NCBI RefSeq assembly: GCF_001514265.1
Contig: NZ_KQ949008.1
Coordinates: 18,411-82,410, forward strand
Source of the DNA: Streptomyces resistomycificus
Lineage (GTDB): Bacteria > Actinomycetota > Actinomycetes > Streptomycetales > Streptomycetaceae
Direction: 5' to 3'
DNA length: 64,000 nucleotides
Shown: positions 17,064-25,929 of the stretch, in pieces
Numbering within the stretch: the first letter of the stretch is position 1
How the letters are laid out: each line of letters opens with the position of its first letter
Program-made: the position numbers and the translations under genes
Notes under the pieces: generated by a model
The model's database searches: none
Seen by the model: the letters and a program-made list of their open reading frames with translations, nothing else
Told to the model about the DNA's origin: nothing

Positions 17064-17106
17064 CGGAGTGAGGACTCACTCCGTCAATGAGTGAGTCCTC
17101 ACTCCG
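17064..17106 (-). promoter_or_regulatory. paired palindromic operator of the TetR gene
   Basis: Two 16-bp sites, GAGTGAGGACTCACTC (17066-17081) and GAGTGAGTCCTCACTC (17089-17104), each with 7-bp arms and a 2-base centre. The second is the exact reverse complement of the first, so the whole block is also one large inverted repeat with 17-base arms (17064-17080 and 17090-17106). The sites are centred 23 bases apart, just upstream of the TetR start. Confidence 0.85.
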
Positions 17107-17408
17107 CTAAGTTTTCCTTCCTGTGATCGGCTGCTTGTCGATGGCAACCCAAAATCCACTGCCACGGCTGGAGTACCTGCCGCGTTGCTCTGTCGTCCCG
17201 GACTCGGTGCTGTCCCCTGACATCTGTCAGGGACCGTCGGGGCCGGCTGCCCTCTAGGTTGCTGTGCGCACCACCTCTGTCAGTCCGAAACAGCCCGATC
17301 TCGCAGAGCATCCCCGCGCACGCGCTCCCGTCGGCCGTCGGCCGCCACGACCGGCATCCCCCCGCCCTCACACCCATCGCTCGACACCCACAGGAGCTAC
17401 AACACCCC
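17107..17408. other. intergenic region before the small secreted protein
   Basis: About 300 bases with no gene seen. An AGGAG lies at 17392-17396, 12 bases before the ATG of the next gene. It should contain the promoter of that gene, but no clear -35/-10 pair was recognised. Confidence 0.4.
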
Positions 17409-17834
17409 ATGCGTCCCCAGCGATCCCTCCTCGGCGCGGTCGGCACCATGACCCTGGTGCTGGCCTCCTCCGTCTTGGCCTCCGGTCCGGCCCAGGCGGC
17501 GTCGTCCGCCACGTCCGCCGTCTCACCGACGGTCTCACCGGCCGCCCCCTCGCAGCTGGTGCCCTCCGGCAGCCACGTCGGCTGTGACACGGGGAACTTC
17601 TGCGCCGGCGTCTGGGACCCCACGGTCAACCAGTGGCGGGTCTTCTTCCTGTACGACTGCAACCGCTACTACCTGTCGAACTGGCACGGCACGGGCGAGG
17701 TGGTGAACAGCCAGACCGACAACGCCCAGGCGACGACCTACGGTCAGAACGGCAACGTGATCCAGACCTTCCCGGTCAGCACGGACACACCCGACGTGGA
17801 CTGGGAGCCGGTCTGGTCGATCCGCAACTGCTGA
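17409..17834 (+). CDS. small secreted cysteine-containing protein
   Basis: 141 residues. A Sec signal peptide is clear (MRPQRSLLGAVGTMTLVLAS, cleavage probably after PAQAA near residue 31). The mature part has a Ser/Pro-rich stretch, then a compact domain with four cysteines: HVGCDTGNFCAGVWD, FLYDCNRYYLSNW and the terminal WSIRNC. The pattern resembles small beta/gamma-crystallin-like or peptidase-inhibitor I36-like secreted proteins, but I cannot confirm either. Likely extracellular with disulfides. No operon partner. Confidence 0.7.
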   Translation: MRPQRSLLGAVGTMTLVLASSVLASGPAQAASSATSAVSPTVSPAAPSQLVPSGSHVGCDTGNFCAGVWDPTVNQWRVFFLYDCNRYYLSNWHGTGEVVNSQTDNAQATTYGQNGNVIQTFPVSTDTPDVDWEPVWSIRNC

Positions 17835-18094
17835 CCGGGAAGGGATCAACGCGCATCTCCGGACCATGGTTTCGACCCCTAGGTGCTCAGCGAGGGTGTC
17901 GCTGCGGCGCAGGATCGGGGGGCGAACTCCACCGCGCGGCTGGTTTCCTCGTCCGCTCGGTACGGGCGGACGAGAGCTCCTGACGTTCGGGCCGCCCGAG
18001 GTTCTGCAAAGCGCACCCACGCCTTCCATGGCAACACCGTCACCGCTGCCTCGATCCGACTCCGGCTTCGCACACGACCCGCCGGACATGCCTC

Positions 18095-19078
18095 CTAAAG
18101 CATGCTGAGTGCATGCATCGCATCGCGTTCGATGCGCGCGAGTTCGCTGAGGACGGAGCCGGCCTGCATGAGGTTCTTCGCGTCACCGGATTCGCCTGCT
18201 GTCGCGATGAGTGCGGCCACCTGCGTCCAGAGGGCGGCGGCCTCGGCATACAGGCTGTGGCCGATGCGCAGGTGGCTGCTGTCGATCAACTGGGCGCACT
18301 CTGCGAGGAAGTCCCGGTAGAGATTGCGGAACAGCGCGCCGCCGGTGCCGGCCATCTCCATGAGGACGGCGGCCCGTGGCAGGTCCTCCCCCGGATTGTC
18401 GCTGCGCTGCAGCCACTTCGGCACTTGCTTGGCGGTCTTCTCGATGCCCCGGTGGCCCAGGTTCGCGATGGGCGGGTTCAGGAAGGTGTGGGCGCAGGTC
18501 TTGATCGCGGGGATGATCCGGTCCTGCGGGGACGTCAGGTTGCTCGGCGCTGTGATGGTGAAGGAGCGGTGCCTGGCGGTCATGGGGCCGCGCTCGGCTC
18601 TGGCCCTGGCAAGGCCGGCGAGGCTGGTCGAGACGGCTCCGCCCTGCGGGTGGGTGTCCACCAGGTAGGCGTCCTGTTCGTCGTAGCCGTACATGGCCAC
18701 GACGTGCCCGCCGAAGTGCACTTTGGTGCTGAAGTAGTCCAGGTGGTAACTGTCGAGCTGAAGGCCGACCGGCCGACCGGCGTCGATGGGTGCAGCCACG
18801 TTCTGCCATGCCTTGCGCGGGGAGGTGGTCTCCTCGACCAGCAGCCGAAGCCCGAGTACGGCGGTCAGGTTCCTGGTGAGCTCGAACGGCTTGATCCTGC
18901 CTCCCAGGAAGGGAAAGCCCATGCCTTTGCTGTCCCAGTAGATGAAGGACAACCCGGAGCCGAGCCCGAACAGCATGGGCTCGGACAAGTCGAGTCCCTC
19001 ATGGCGCAACAGCACGCCCAGCGTCGTCGTCTCGCAGTGCTGCATACCGCGAACATCGATGTCCTTCACCATGGCCAT
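18095..19078 (-). CDS. BtrH N-terminal domain protein
   Basis: 327 residues. The N-terminus MQHCETTTLGVLLRHEGLDL has the His-Cys pair (Cys15) of the BtrH family, and HFGGHVVAMYGYDEQDAYLV carries the conserved histidine and a papain-like C39-type fold signature. The C-terminal half is helical (DUF4872-like). In the butirosin pathway BtrH moves an acyl group from a carrier protein to the aminoglycoside; here no carrier protein or aminoglycoside genes are near, so the role is open. The ATG at 19078 is chosen because GGAGGAG is 10 bases upstream. The family assignment is good, the function is not. Confidence 0.8.
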   Translation of the reverse strand: MAMVKDIDVRGMQHCETTTLGVLLRHEGLDLSEPMLFGLGSGLSFIYWDSKGMGFPFLGGRIKPFELTRNLTAVLGLRLLVEETTSPRKAWQNVAAPIDAGRPVGLQLDSYHLDYFSTKVHFGGHVVAMYGYDEQDAYLVDTHPQGGAVSTSLAGLARARAERGPMTARHRSFTITAPSNLTSPQDRIIPAIKTCAHTFLNPPIANLGHRGIEKTAKQVPKWLQRSDNPGEDLPRAAVLMEMAGTGGALFRNLYRDFLAECAQLIDSSHLRIGHSLYAEAAALWTQVAALIATAGESGDAKNLMQAGSVLSELARIERDAMHALSML

Positions 19079-19295
19079 GCCACTGATTCTCCTCCCCCAC
19101 CAGACGACAACACCGCACATGGGTGGGCCAGACTATTGCGTCCCAGGCATGGTCCGCCGGACAAGGCCTAGCCAGGACTGATCGGACACGATCACCGGAG
19201 TGGGTGACGGCCCTGTGTCTACAGCGGTGGATGTCGCGCAGGTCAACTCAAGGTCGTGACACGGCCTGCCAGTTCTCTGGTCTGGGGCCGCCCGC

Positions 19296-19463
19296 GTGGC
19301 TGAGCCCTCCTTTCTGACCGCCGTTCGCGAGTCGTACGACACGGTCGCCGCCGATCACGTCGAACGCGTCCCGCCCCCAGCCGCGATGGACCCGCTGTCA
19401 CGCGCGATGCTGACCCACCTCACGGTCGCCCAAGCCGGTGAACGTATGTGGTCAGAGCACTAG
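19296..19463 (+). pseudogene. SAM-dependent methyltransferase, N-terminal fragment
   Basis: From GTG at 19296: AEPSFLTAVRESYDTVAADH, VERVPPPAAMDPLSRAML, then unrelated sequence and a TAG. This is the usual N-terminus of a class I methyltransferase of actinomycetes (SYDTVAADYV...DPLSRAML), with the SAM-binding GxGxG part missing. Only 55 codons remain, and the stop overlaps the stop of the convergent imine reductase-like gene, where the deletion joint lies. Confidence 0.7.
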
Positions 19464-20347
19464 GGAGCTGTCCTGAGCTGCCGTACCGAAGCCGGGGCGC
19501 TCCATACCTTGTGCCCATGCGCGAGCAGGGCCTCGAGTGCGGCCATGGAGGACTCCAGCGGCGTGGTGCTGACACCGGCGTCCCTGGCCGCGTCCATGAT
19601 GTTGGCCAGCCCGGAGACCTGGACGTCGAGGCCCTGGGTGAGCCGGGGCTCCGCCGCCGTGGTCAGGTCGGCGTCGACCTCCGCGGCGAAGGCGGGCAGC
19701 AGGCGCGCCATGTTCGTCAGCCAGGGCACCAGCAGTTCCGTGAAGCCGAACGCGCTGCCTCCCTCCTGCGAGGTGGCCATGGCGACGGCGTGGTGGAACC
19801 CGTCGAACATGAGGTGCATGCCGCTCAGCAGTGCCAGGTCGTAGAGGGAGGCCAGGCCGATGTCGTCGCCCAGGTACCTAGCCGAGCCGAGTTCCCCGAG
19901 CACCCCACGGTACGTGTCGAAGATCCGCTGCTCGCCGCTGTAGAGGATGAACGCTTCTGGGGTCGCCACAGTCGTCGGCACGGCCATGATGCCGCCGTCC
20001 AGGTAGTCTCCGCCGTGCCCCGTCACCCAGGCGGCCATCTCGGCCGCCTGTGACGGAGTGCCGTTGGTGAGGTTGACGACCGTCCTGCCGCGCAGCTGCC
20101 CAGCCACCGGCTCCAAGGTCTCCCGCACGACGCCGTAGTCCAGCAGGCAGACCACCACCAAAGGGCTTCCGGTCACCGCCTCGGCGACCGAGTCGGCGCG
20201 CACGGCACCCAGCGAGATCAGCTCATCGGCCTTGGCGGCGGTGCGGTTCCAGACAGTGGTCGCCCGCTCCTCGGCGAGGAACGCTGCGGCCAGGGCCCGG
20301 CCCATGTCTCCGAGTCCAAGGACGGTCACGGGTGACGTATTACTCAT
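19460..20347 (-). CDS. NAD(P)-binding oxidoreductase, imine reductase / beta-hydroxyacid dehydrogenase type
   Basis: 295 residues. The cofactor motif VTVLGLGDMGRALA is at the N-terminus. It also has DYLDGGIMAVP, the loop typical of imine-reductase-like proteins, and a long helical C-terminal domain with MHLMFDGFHHAVAMA. Such enzymes form homodimers and reduce imines or oxidise hydroxyacids with NADP(H). AGGAG precedes the start. It is divergent from an HxlR regulator. A decayed relative lies at 48440-48775. Confidence 0.85.
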   Translation of the reverse strand: MSNTSPVTVLGLGDMGRALAAAFLAEERATTVWNRTAAKADELISLGAVRADSVAEAVTGSPLVVVCLLDYGVVRETLEPVAGQLRGRTVVNLTNGTPSQAAEMAAWVTGHGGDYLDGGIMAVPTTVATPEAFILYSGEQRIFDTYRGVLGELGSARYLGDDIGLASLYDLALLSGMHLMFDGFHHAVAMATSQEGGSAFGFTELLVPWLTNMARLLPAFAAEVDADLTTAAEPRLTQGLDVQVSGLANIMDAARDAGVSTTPLESSMAALEALLAHGHKVWSAPASVRQLRTAP

Positions 20348-20485
20348 GGAGTGCTCCTGTCTCGAGAAAGCGTGGCCCGTCGGCCGCGTCGCCTGCGCGC
20401 ACGGTCCTCTTGACGGGTGTTCACGGCCTCGATGCTTTCCCGGGCAGCCAGGCTCGGCAAGTACCCACTATTCTGTGTGGTACTC

Positions 20486-20495
20486 ACCAATTGGT
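20486..20495 (+). promoter_or_regulatory. candidate HxlR operator
   Basis: Perfect 10-bp palindrome ACCAATTGGT between the divergent imine-reductase-like and HxlR genes, 25 bases before the HxlR start. HxlR proteins bind such short dyads; assignment by position. Confidence 0.5.
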
Positions 20496-20519
20496 AAGCA
20501 TTGAAGGGACGTTGGGACC

Positions 20520-20870
20520 ATGGCCAAGCATCGGCCGTACATCTGCGGTATCGACGCGGCCATGGACGTTGTCGGCGGCAAGTGGAAGGGCCTGATCCTG
20601 TGGGCCCTGCACGAGGGCCGCCGCCGTACCGGAGAGTTGCGCCGTGAACTGCCCGGCGTCAGCGAGAAGATGCTGATCCAGCAGCTGCGCGAACTGGAGG
20701 CGGACGGCATCGTGCACCGCGAGGTGTACCGCGAGGTCCCACCCAGGGTGGAGTACTCCCTCACCGAGCGCGGCGTGGAGCTGAATGACGCGCTGTCGCC
20801 GCTCAGTGCCTGGGGGCAGCGCCACATGCCGACCATCCACGCTCAGCGTGAGGCCACATCGCGCGCGTAG
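20520..20870 (+). CDS. HxlR family transcriptional regulator
   Basis: 116 residues, usual family length. The winged helix starts at CGIDAAMDVVGGKWKGLILW, followed by ELRRELPGVSEKMLIQQLRE and the wing VYREVPPRVEYSLTERG, all diagnostic for HxlR. Cys9 near the N-terminus is at the place of the redox- or aldehyde-sensing cysteine in some members. It is divergent from the imine reductase-like gene and probably controls it. Confidence 0.93.
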   Translation: MAKHRPYICGIDAAMDVVGGKWKGLILWALHEGRRRTGELRRELPGVSEKMLIQQLRELEADGIVHREVYREVPPRVEYSLTERGVELNDALSPLSAWGQRHMPTIHAQREATSRA

Positions 20871-21082
20871 GCCGCCAGAGGCCCGACCCCGTCGAGGCCG
20901 TCTTCCATACGAGTTGGGCTCGCACATGCGCCGGCTTCCACGGCTTGGTGGTGATGAAGTGGGCCAGTGCCGGGGCTGCTGCCGGACGGGCAGCGGAAAT
21001 CTGTGGAGCCGATGGCCGTCCGGCTGGGTGAGGAAGGCAACCGCCACGCCCGGTAGTGCATGCCGGTCGAGCGGACGTGGAT

Positions 21083-21117
21083 CCGGCCTGGTCCCCGCAG
21101 CGTGGGAACCAGGCCGG
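21083..21117 (-). terminator. stem-loop between convergent genes
   Basis: CCGGCCTGGTCCC pairs with GGGAACCAGGCCGG (one bulged A) around an 8-base loop, about 45 bases beyond the stop of the subtilase gene; it may also serve the HxlR transcript. Confidence 0.65.
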
Positions 21118-21159
21118 AGAGTTCACCGGCGCCGGGCAGCGGTCACCGGCGTAGGGACC

Positions 21160-24100
21160 TCACGGAGCGAGCCGGTAGGCGTTAGTGATCGTCTCGCGCA
21201 CGGTGTTGCCGCCCTTGTCCTTCAGGTCCACCCGGAAGGACGCGGCCTTGGCGGTCGCCGGGTGCTTCACGCTCACCGAGCGCGCCCCCTTCGCGTCGGT
21301 CGCCACCGTGAGCGGCTTCCAGGTCCGGCCGCCGTCGTAGGAGACCTTCACGGTCAGCGCGGCGACCTGCCCGGCCGCGGCGGCCGGACCACTCAGCTTC
21401 AGCGGCACCGTGAGAGTGCCGCCCGCCGGAGCCGTCCCACGCAGGCTCAGCTTCGGCGCGAGCCGCACCGTCGACAGCGGCAGCCTGGTCGTGCCGTCGG
21501 ACGTCGGCCGGGCCGAGGTGAACGTCCACACCCCTGCCACCTTCGTGCTGGTGGAGGTGTCCGCGGTGGAGCGGCTCCCCTCGACCGTCAGACGGTACGC
21601 GGCGAAGGCGGCGGGGACTTCGACGCTCAGCCAGTCCGTGGCCGGGCCCTCCCCGAGGATCCGTCCACCGGATTCCAGCCGGGTGAACCCGCTGGTGAGC
21701 ATCGAGGACCCCGGGTTGCCTCCGCCGTCGTTGAACAGCGGGATCATCGCGAGAATGGTGTCACCCATCCGTTCGGCGCCCTGCTGGTGCGGGCTGCCCG
21801 CCGCGAGATTGGGGCCGACCACACCGGTGTTGAAGCTCAGCGTGTGACGGGAGCCCGGCTTGTAGGTCACCTCCTCCTTCGTGTAGACCATGCGCACCTC
21901 GCTGCGGGCGTTGAGCTGCGAGGCCCTCCAGGACCAGCGCACGCCGGCCGTGCTGAGGTAGTGCGTGGTGGCCTTCGGCAGGGTCTGCTCCGGCGGTTCG
22001 CCTATGCCGATGCTCCTCCCGTCCTCGTCCAGCGGCGTGATGTGGACCTGGCCCTTGGCTCCGGTCACGGAGGCGCCGAAGTTGAGCTTCACCTCGGCGA
22101 CCTCGGCCCGGGTGACGGTGCGGGTGAGGCCGGTGAAGAAGCTCCCCTTGCGGTTGAAGGCGAGCCGGTAGTCAACGTTCTTGCCGGCCGCGCCGGGCGT
22201 CTTCCACACGCCGTTGAACTGGGCCCGCATCGTGTCGGACGCCGGGCCGAGGGCGGCGGTGCGGATCGGCGGCACCCCGTTGGTGGACCAGGAGTTGGAC
22301 CCCGCGGCATCGTCGTAGTAACCGACGATGGAGGTGACGAGCTTCGCGGCCGGATCCGGGGCCTTCACGGCGAACGGTTTCGCCTTGCGGGAGTCGAGGG
22401 TGACCGCGACGTTTTTGTTCACTTCCAGGACCGGCTGGACGAAGAAGCTCAACTCGTTGTCCTCGGCGAAGACCAGACTGTCCAGCTGGTAGGAGCCCTT
22501 GGGCAGCCGCTGGACCACCGTGCCGTTCGCGCTGTACGGGAGCTCCACGCGATGGCCGCCCCCGTTGACGGGGTTGATCGTCGTCGCGTAGGTGGCCGGG
22601 TTCGCCCCGTCGGCGTCGATGTGCCGCACGGTGACGTCGTACGACTCCACCTCCCGTTCGACCACGAGGCCGGTGCGCACCTGCTGGCCGTCGCCCGACG
22701 CCAAAACGGTGCCGCCGAAGATGCCGTCGATGGCGCCCTTGCGGGTGTCGGCGGTGACGGTGGTCTTCGCACTGCCACCGGCCGGCACGGTGAGCTGGGA
22801 GTCCTTGACGCTGAACATGCCGGCCGGGACGGGGCGGCCCGAGGGGTCGGTCCCGGAGGCGGTCAGCCTCAGGGTGACGGCCTGGGTGCCGTAGTTGCGG
22901 TAGGTGAGGGTCTTGGCGGCCGGCTTGTCGTCGGTGTGCGGCCAGGCGTGCGTGCCGAAGCCGAGGGAGCCCGGCTCGGAGACGACCAGCGCCGTGGCGG
23001 CGCGCTCCAGGTCCACCCGGCCCGCGCCCTGCTGGTGGGCGTTCAGCAGCGGGTTGGGCTTGGCCGAACCGGTCAGGAGCGCCTTCAGTCGGGCCCCGTT
23101 CCAGTCCGGGTGCTGCTGGAGCACCAGGGCGGCGGCGCCCGCGACGTGCGGGGCGGCCATCGACGTGCCGGATTGCGACACGTAGCCCTCGCTCGAGGGC
23201 TGCTCGCTCTGCGTCGTCAGGGCGGCGGTGATGTCCACACCGGGGCCGGTGATGTCCGGCTTGGGCCGGCCGTCGAGGCTCGGGCCTCGGCTGGAGAAGT
23301 CGGCGATCGCGTCCTGCTTGTCCACCGCGCCGACGGTGAGCGCTGCGGGGGCGCTGCCGGGCGACTTGACCGTACTGGGTCCGTCGCCCTCGTTGCCCGC
23401 GGACACAACGAACAAGGCTTTGCCGGAGAGCCGGGCGACGGCCGCCTCCAGCGGGTCGTCACCCGGGGTGTCGAGGAAACCCAGACTCAGGTTGACGACC
23501 TTCGCGCCCTGGTCGACGGCCCACTGCATGCCGGAGACGACGTCCGACATGCTTCCGCTGCCGTCATCGGCCAGGACCTTGCCGTCCAGCAGCCGCACGT
23601 CGGGCGCCACACCCTTGTACAGGCCTCCTGACTTCGCACCGCTCCCGGCGAGGATGGAGGCGACGTGTGTCCCGTGCCCGTAGCGGTCCTTGGTGTCGGA
23701 GGACGTGCTGAAGTTCTTCTGCGCCGTCTCGACGCCCTTGAGGTCCGGGTGGGTCTGGTCCACGCCCGTGTCCAGGACCGCCACCTTGATGCCCTTGCCG
23801 GTGTAGCCCGACTTCCACATGGTGGGCGCGCCGATCTGCGGCACGCTCTCGGCCAGGGCGGCCCGGACCTTCGCGTCCAGCCAGACATGGGCGACGGGCC
23901 GTGCGGTGGCGGCCGTGCCGCTTGCCGTACGGGCCGGAGAGCGGCCGGTGACGGCCGCCCAGAGGGCCGGAGTCCCGCTCTTCGGCGCCTCGAAGGCCTC
24001 ACCGTCGACCGCGGGCAGCGTACGGCGCTCCCGGACGGCCACCTTCGCGAACGGGTCGCGGCCGGCGGCGAAGGCCTTTGCTCCGGCGCCGTCGTTCCGG

Positions 24101-24516
24101 TAGCCGACGATCAGCGGCAGTGTCGTGCGGTGCGCGTCGTCGTACCCGTCCCTGACGAGCTGCGCGACGTCGAACAACCGCCGTTCGAGCACGCCGTCGG
24201 CGACCTGCCGCAGGGCGTCCTGCGGGACGACGTACGTGTGGTCGGCCTCGCGCCGCACCGAGAAGCCGATCCCCTCGCGGCCCTTGCCGCGCACGAGCCG
24301 AACTACCCGGCCGTCAGCGCCGACAGCCACGCGGTCGCCGGTGATCAACGTGACGGTCGCCGGTGGCTTCGCCTTCCCCGGCGCCTTCGCCCCGTCATGT
24401 GCGGCGGAGCCGACGGCTTGCGCCGGCTGGCCGCCTGCCGATACCGCCCCCGTGACCAGCGCCCCGGCCATCACGGCGGCCAGTGCCGCCGTTCTCGCTC
24501 GTGCTGTGGATCCCAC
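21160..24516 (-). CDS. large secreted S8 subtilisin-like peptidase
   Basis: 1118 residues from GTG at 24516, with GGGGGAA upstream. A signal peptide (AALAAVMAGALVTGAVSAGG) is followed by a propeptide region to about 210. The subtilase catalytic domain covers about 235-510: Asp249 in VAVLDTGVD, His281 in YGHGTHVASI, the oxyanion Asn375 in SAGNEG and Ser452 in SGTSMAAPHVAG. The remaining about 600 residues are beta-rich extracellular modules, ending with an Ig-like region (KVSYDGGRTWKPL). An extracellular protease, probably nutritional. Single gene; a stem-loop follows it. Confidence 0.95.
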   Translation of the reverse strand: MGSTARARTAALAAVMAGALVTGAVSAGGQPAQAVGSAAHDGAKAPGKAKPPATVTLITGDRVAVGADGRVVRLVRGKGREGIGFSVRREADHTYVVPQDALRQVADGVLERRLFDVAQLVRDGYDDAHRTTLPLIVGYRNDGAGAKAFAAGRDPFAKVAVRERRTLPAVDGEAFEAPKSGTPALWAAVTGRSPARTASGTAATARPVAHVWLDAKVRAALAESVPQIGAPTMWKSGYTGKGIKVAVLDTGVDQTHPDLKGVETAQKNFSTSSDTKDRYGHGTHVASILAGSGAKSGGLYKGVAPDVRLLDGKVLADDGSGSMSDVVSGMQWAVDQGAKVVNLSLGFLDTPGDDPLEAAVARLSGKALFVVSAGNEGDGPSTVKSPGSAPAALTVGAVDKQDAIADFSSRGPSLDGRPKPDITGPGVDITAALTTQSEQPSSEGYVSQSGTSMAAPHVAGAAALVLQQHPDWNGARLKALLTGSAKPNPLLNAHQQGAGRVDLERAATALVVSEPGSLGFGTHAWPHTDDKPAAKTLTYRNYGTQAVTLRLTASGTDPSGRPVPAGMFSVKDSQLTVPAGGSAKTTVTADTRKGAIDGIFGGTVLASGDGQQVRTGLVVEREVESYDVTVRHIDADGANPATYATTINPVNGGGHRVELPYSANGTVVQRLPKGSYQLDSLVFAEDNELSFFVQPVLEVNKNVAVTLDSRKAKPFAVKAPDPAAKLVTSIVGYYDDAAGSNSWSTNGVPPIRTAALGPASDTMRAQFNGVWKTPGAAGKNVDYRLAFNRKGSFFTGLTRTVTRAEVAEVKLNFGASVTGAKGQVHITPLDEDGRSIGIGEPPEQTLPKATTHYLSTAGVRWSWRASQLNARSEVRMVYTKEEVTYKPGSRHTLSFNTGVVGPNLAAGSPHQQGAERMGDTILAMIPLFNDGGGNPGSSMLTSGFTRLESGGRILGEGPATDWLSVEVPAAFAAYRLTVEGSRSTADTSTSTKVAGVWTFTSARPTSDGTTRLPLSTVRLAPKLSLRGTAPAGGTLTVPLKLSGPAAAAGQVAALTVKVSYDGGRTWKPLTVATDAKGARSVSVKHPATAKAASFRVDLKDKGGNTVRETITNAYRLAP

Positions 24517-24763
24517 TCGCGTTCCCCCGCCCTCGTGTGCATGCCAAAGCGTTCTCCGTTATCACGCGCGGGTGACGTGTTCGGTTCTCGGCGGCGCTCG
24601 CGTATTGGCCGAGAGGAGGGAAACGAACTCCCTTAGCGGCGACCTCTGTTGATGCTCGCCCCGAGCCGGCAGACGGTGTACCGGCTTGGCATGGTCCGCG
24701 CTCGATGCCCTGGCCTGCAAGAGTGTCCGTTCAGTGACGGGACGGCCGGCCGACCGTCCACGG

Positions 24764-24874
24764 TCACGCCGCTTCCTTGAGAGGCACATCCTCGGGGATG
24801 GGCGGCTGACGCCGCGGCATGAGCAGCATCGTTCCGGCGGCCAGTGCGAGGGTGACGCAGCACAGGTTCATCAT
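24764..24874 (-). CDS. 36-residue putative membrane peptide
   Basis: MMNLCCVTLALAAGTMLLMP, then a polar tail (RRQPPIPEDVPLKEAA). One hydrophobic segment of about 17 residues at the N-terminus with two adjacent cysteines. A strong ribosome binding site, GGAGGGG, lies 7 bases before the first of two ATGs, which is the main reason for calling it. Too short for a family assignment; it could be a small membrane regulator. It lies upstream of the subtilase gene on the same strand (248 bases between them). Confidence 0.5.
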   Translation of the reverse strand: MMNLCCVTLALAAGTMLLMPRRQPPIPEDVPLKEAA

Positions 24875-25349
24875 CGCGAGACCCCTCCGGCTACGAACCT
24901 GATGGGCGGCGACATCCCGGCACAACTCGGCAGCGCCAGGCTGGTGGTGTTGCTCCATCAACTCCCCTGCCCTCGGTGCCCGTTCGTCGTGTCCCGTCTG
25001 GCCGTGGGTCCCGCCGCCGGAGTGCGTTCTGTGCCCTAAGGGCTGCTGGATCGTTCGGCTGAGGTGCCCGACCCGCTTCCATGCGGGGCGCGTTACCGGC
25101 TGACGTCCCTTCTCGCCTGGAAGACCTCGCGGTCGGTGGTGCCGTTCTCGCGCAGGAGGGCGGTCATCTCGGCTGAGGCGATGTCGCCGTCGTCAAGGAG
25201 ACCGGACCGAGAGACGGGCAGCATGATCGGGCGTCCTCTCGGCCTGTCGGCGCGGGATGGTGCTTGGCGGCCGTACGGGCAACGCTCAGGGCGTCCCCGA
25301 TATGCTTCCTGCCTCTTCTTGTCATGATCTTGCAGACCGGAGGCCCTTC
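24875..25349. other. gap with no recognisable gene
   Basis: About 470 bases between the small peptide and the lipoprotein gene. A good ribosome binding site for the lipoprotein gene is at its right end (CGGAGG). Nothing else was recognised. Confidence 0.4.
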
Positions 25350-25700
25350 ATGGCAGCAACGCGGTTGTCCGCAGCAACTTTGATCCTCAGTTCCGTAGCG
25401 GTCGGCGTGCTGCTCGTCGGCTGCTCGGCCTCGGTCAGCGTGGGGTCGACGCCGAAAATGTCCTCGGAAAAGCTGGCGACCACACTCGCTGAAAAGCTCG
25501 CCGCCACAACGGGCCAGCCAGAGCCGGACATCACCTGCCCCGAGGACCTCGCCGGCAAGGTAGGAACCACCACCCGGTGCAAGCTCACGGCGGGTGACGG
25601 CAGCACCTTGGGCGTGTCGGTCAAGGTGACCTCTGTCGACGGTGACCAGATCAACTTCGACTTTGAGGCGGACGGCACGGCTTCCCCGGCTCCGAACTGA
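25350..25700 (+). CDS. DUF4333 lipoprotein
   Basis: 116 residues. Lipoprotein signal with lipobox LLVGC, so attached to the outer face of the membrane. The mature domain has the DUF4333 pattern: an N-terminal helix (KLATTLAEKLAATTG), then DITCPEDLAGKVGTTTRCKL with the two conserved cysteines, then a beta-hairpin. The start is placed at 25350 because CGGAGG precedes it. The role of DUF4333 is unknown. Confidence 0.85.
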   Translation: MAATRLSAATLILSSVAVGVLLVGCSASVSVGSTPKMSSEKLATTLAEKLAATTGQPEPDITCPEDLAGKVGTTTRCKLTAGDGSTLGVSVKVTSVDGDQINFDFEADGTASPAPN

Positions 25701-25929
25701 TCACCGCGCCCGTCTGCATCAGGGCACCCGACACTTCCTCCTGGCCAGGGGTTATCCATGTCGGCATCTTCAGAGGCCTGAGCACGACTGCGATACGCGG
25801 GCCTGATCTCCTGTCAGACCAAGGCAGAGACCCATGAGACGCATGGTGCGGGGCGCTATCGTACGGCTTGGTAATTGGCACGGGGTCGCCACGCATGCCT
25901 GTGCTGTACGGCAACACACGGGGAGTGGC

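Noticed and set aside
20785..23631. Very long plus-strand open frame (about 950 codons) opposite the subtilase gene
   Set aside because: It is antisense to a well-supported S8 peptidase, is Gly/Arg/Val-rich with no family features, and arises from the high GC codon pattern.
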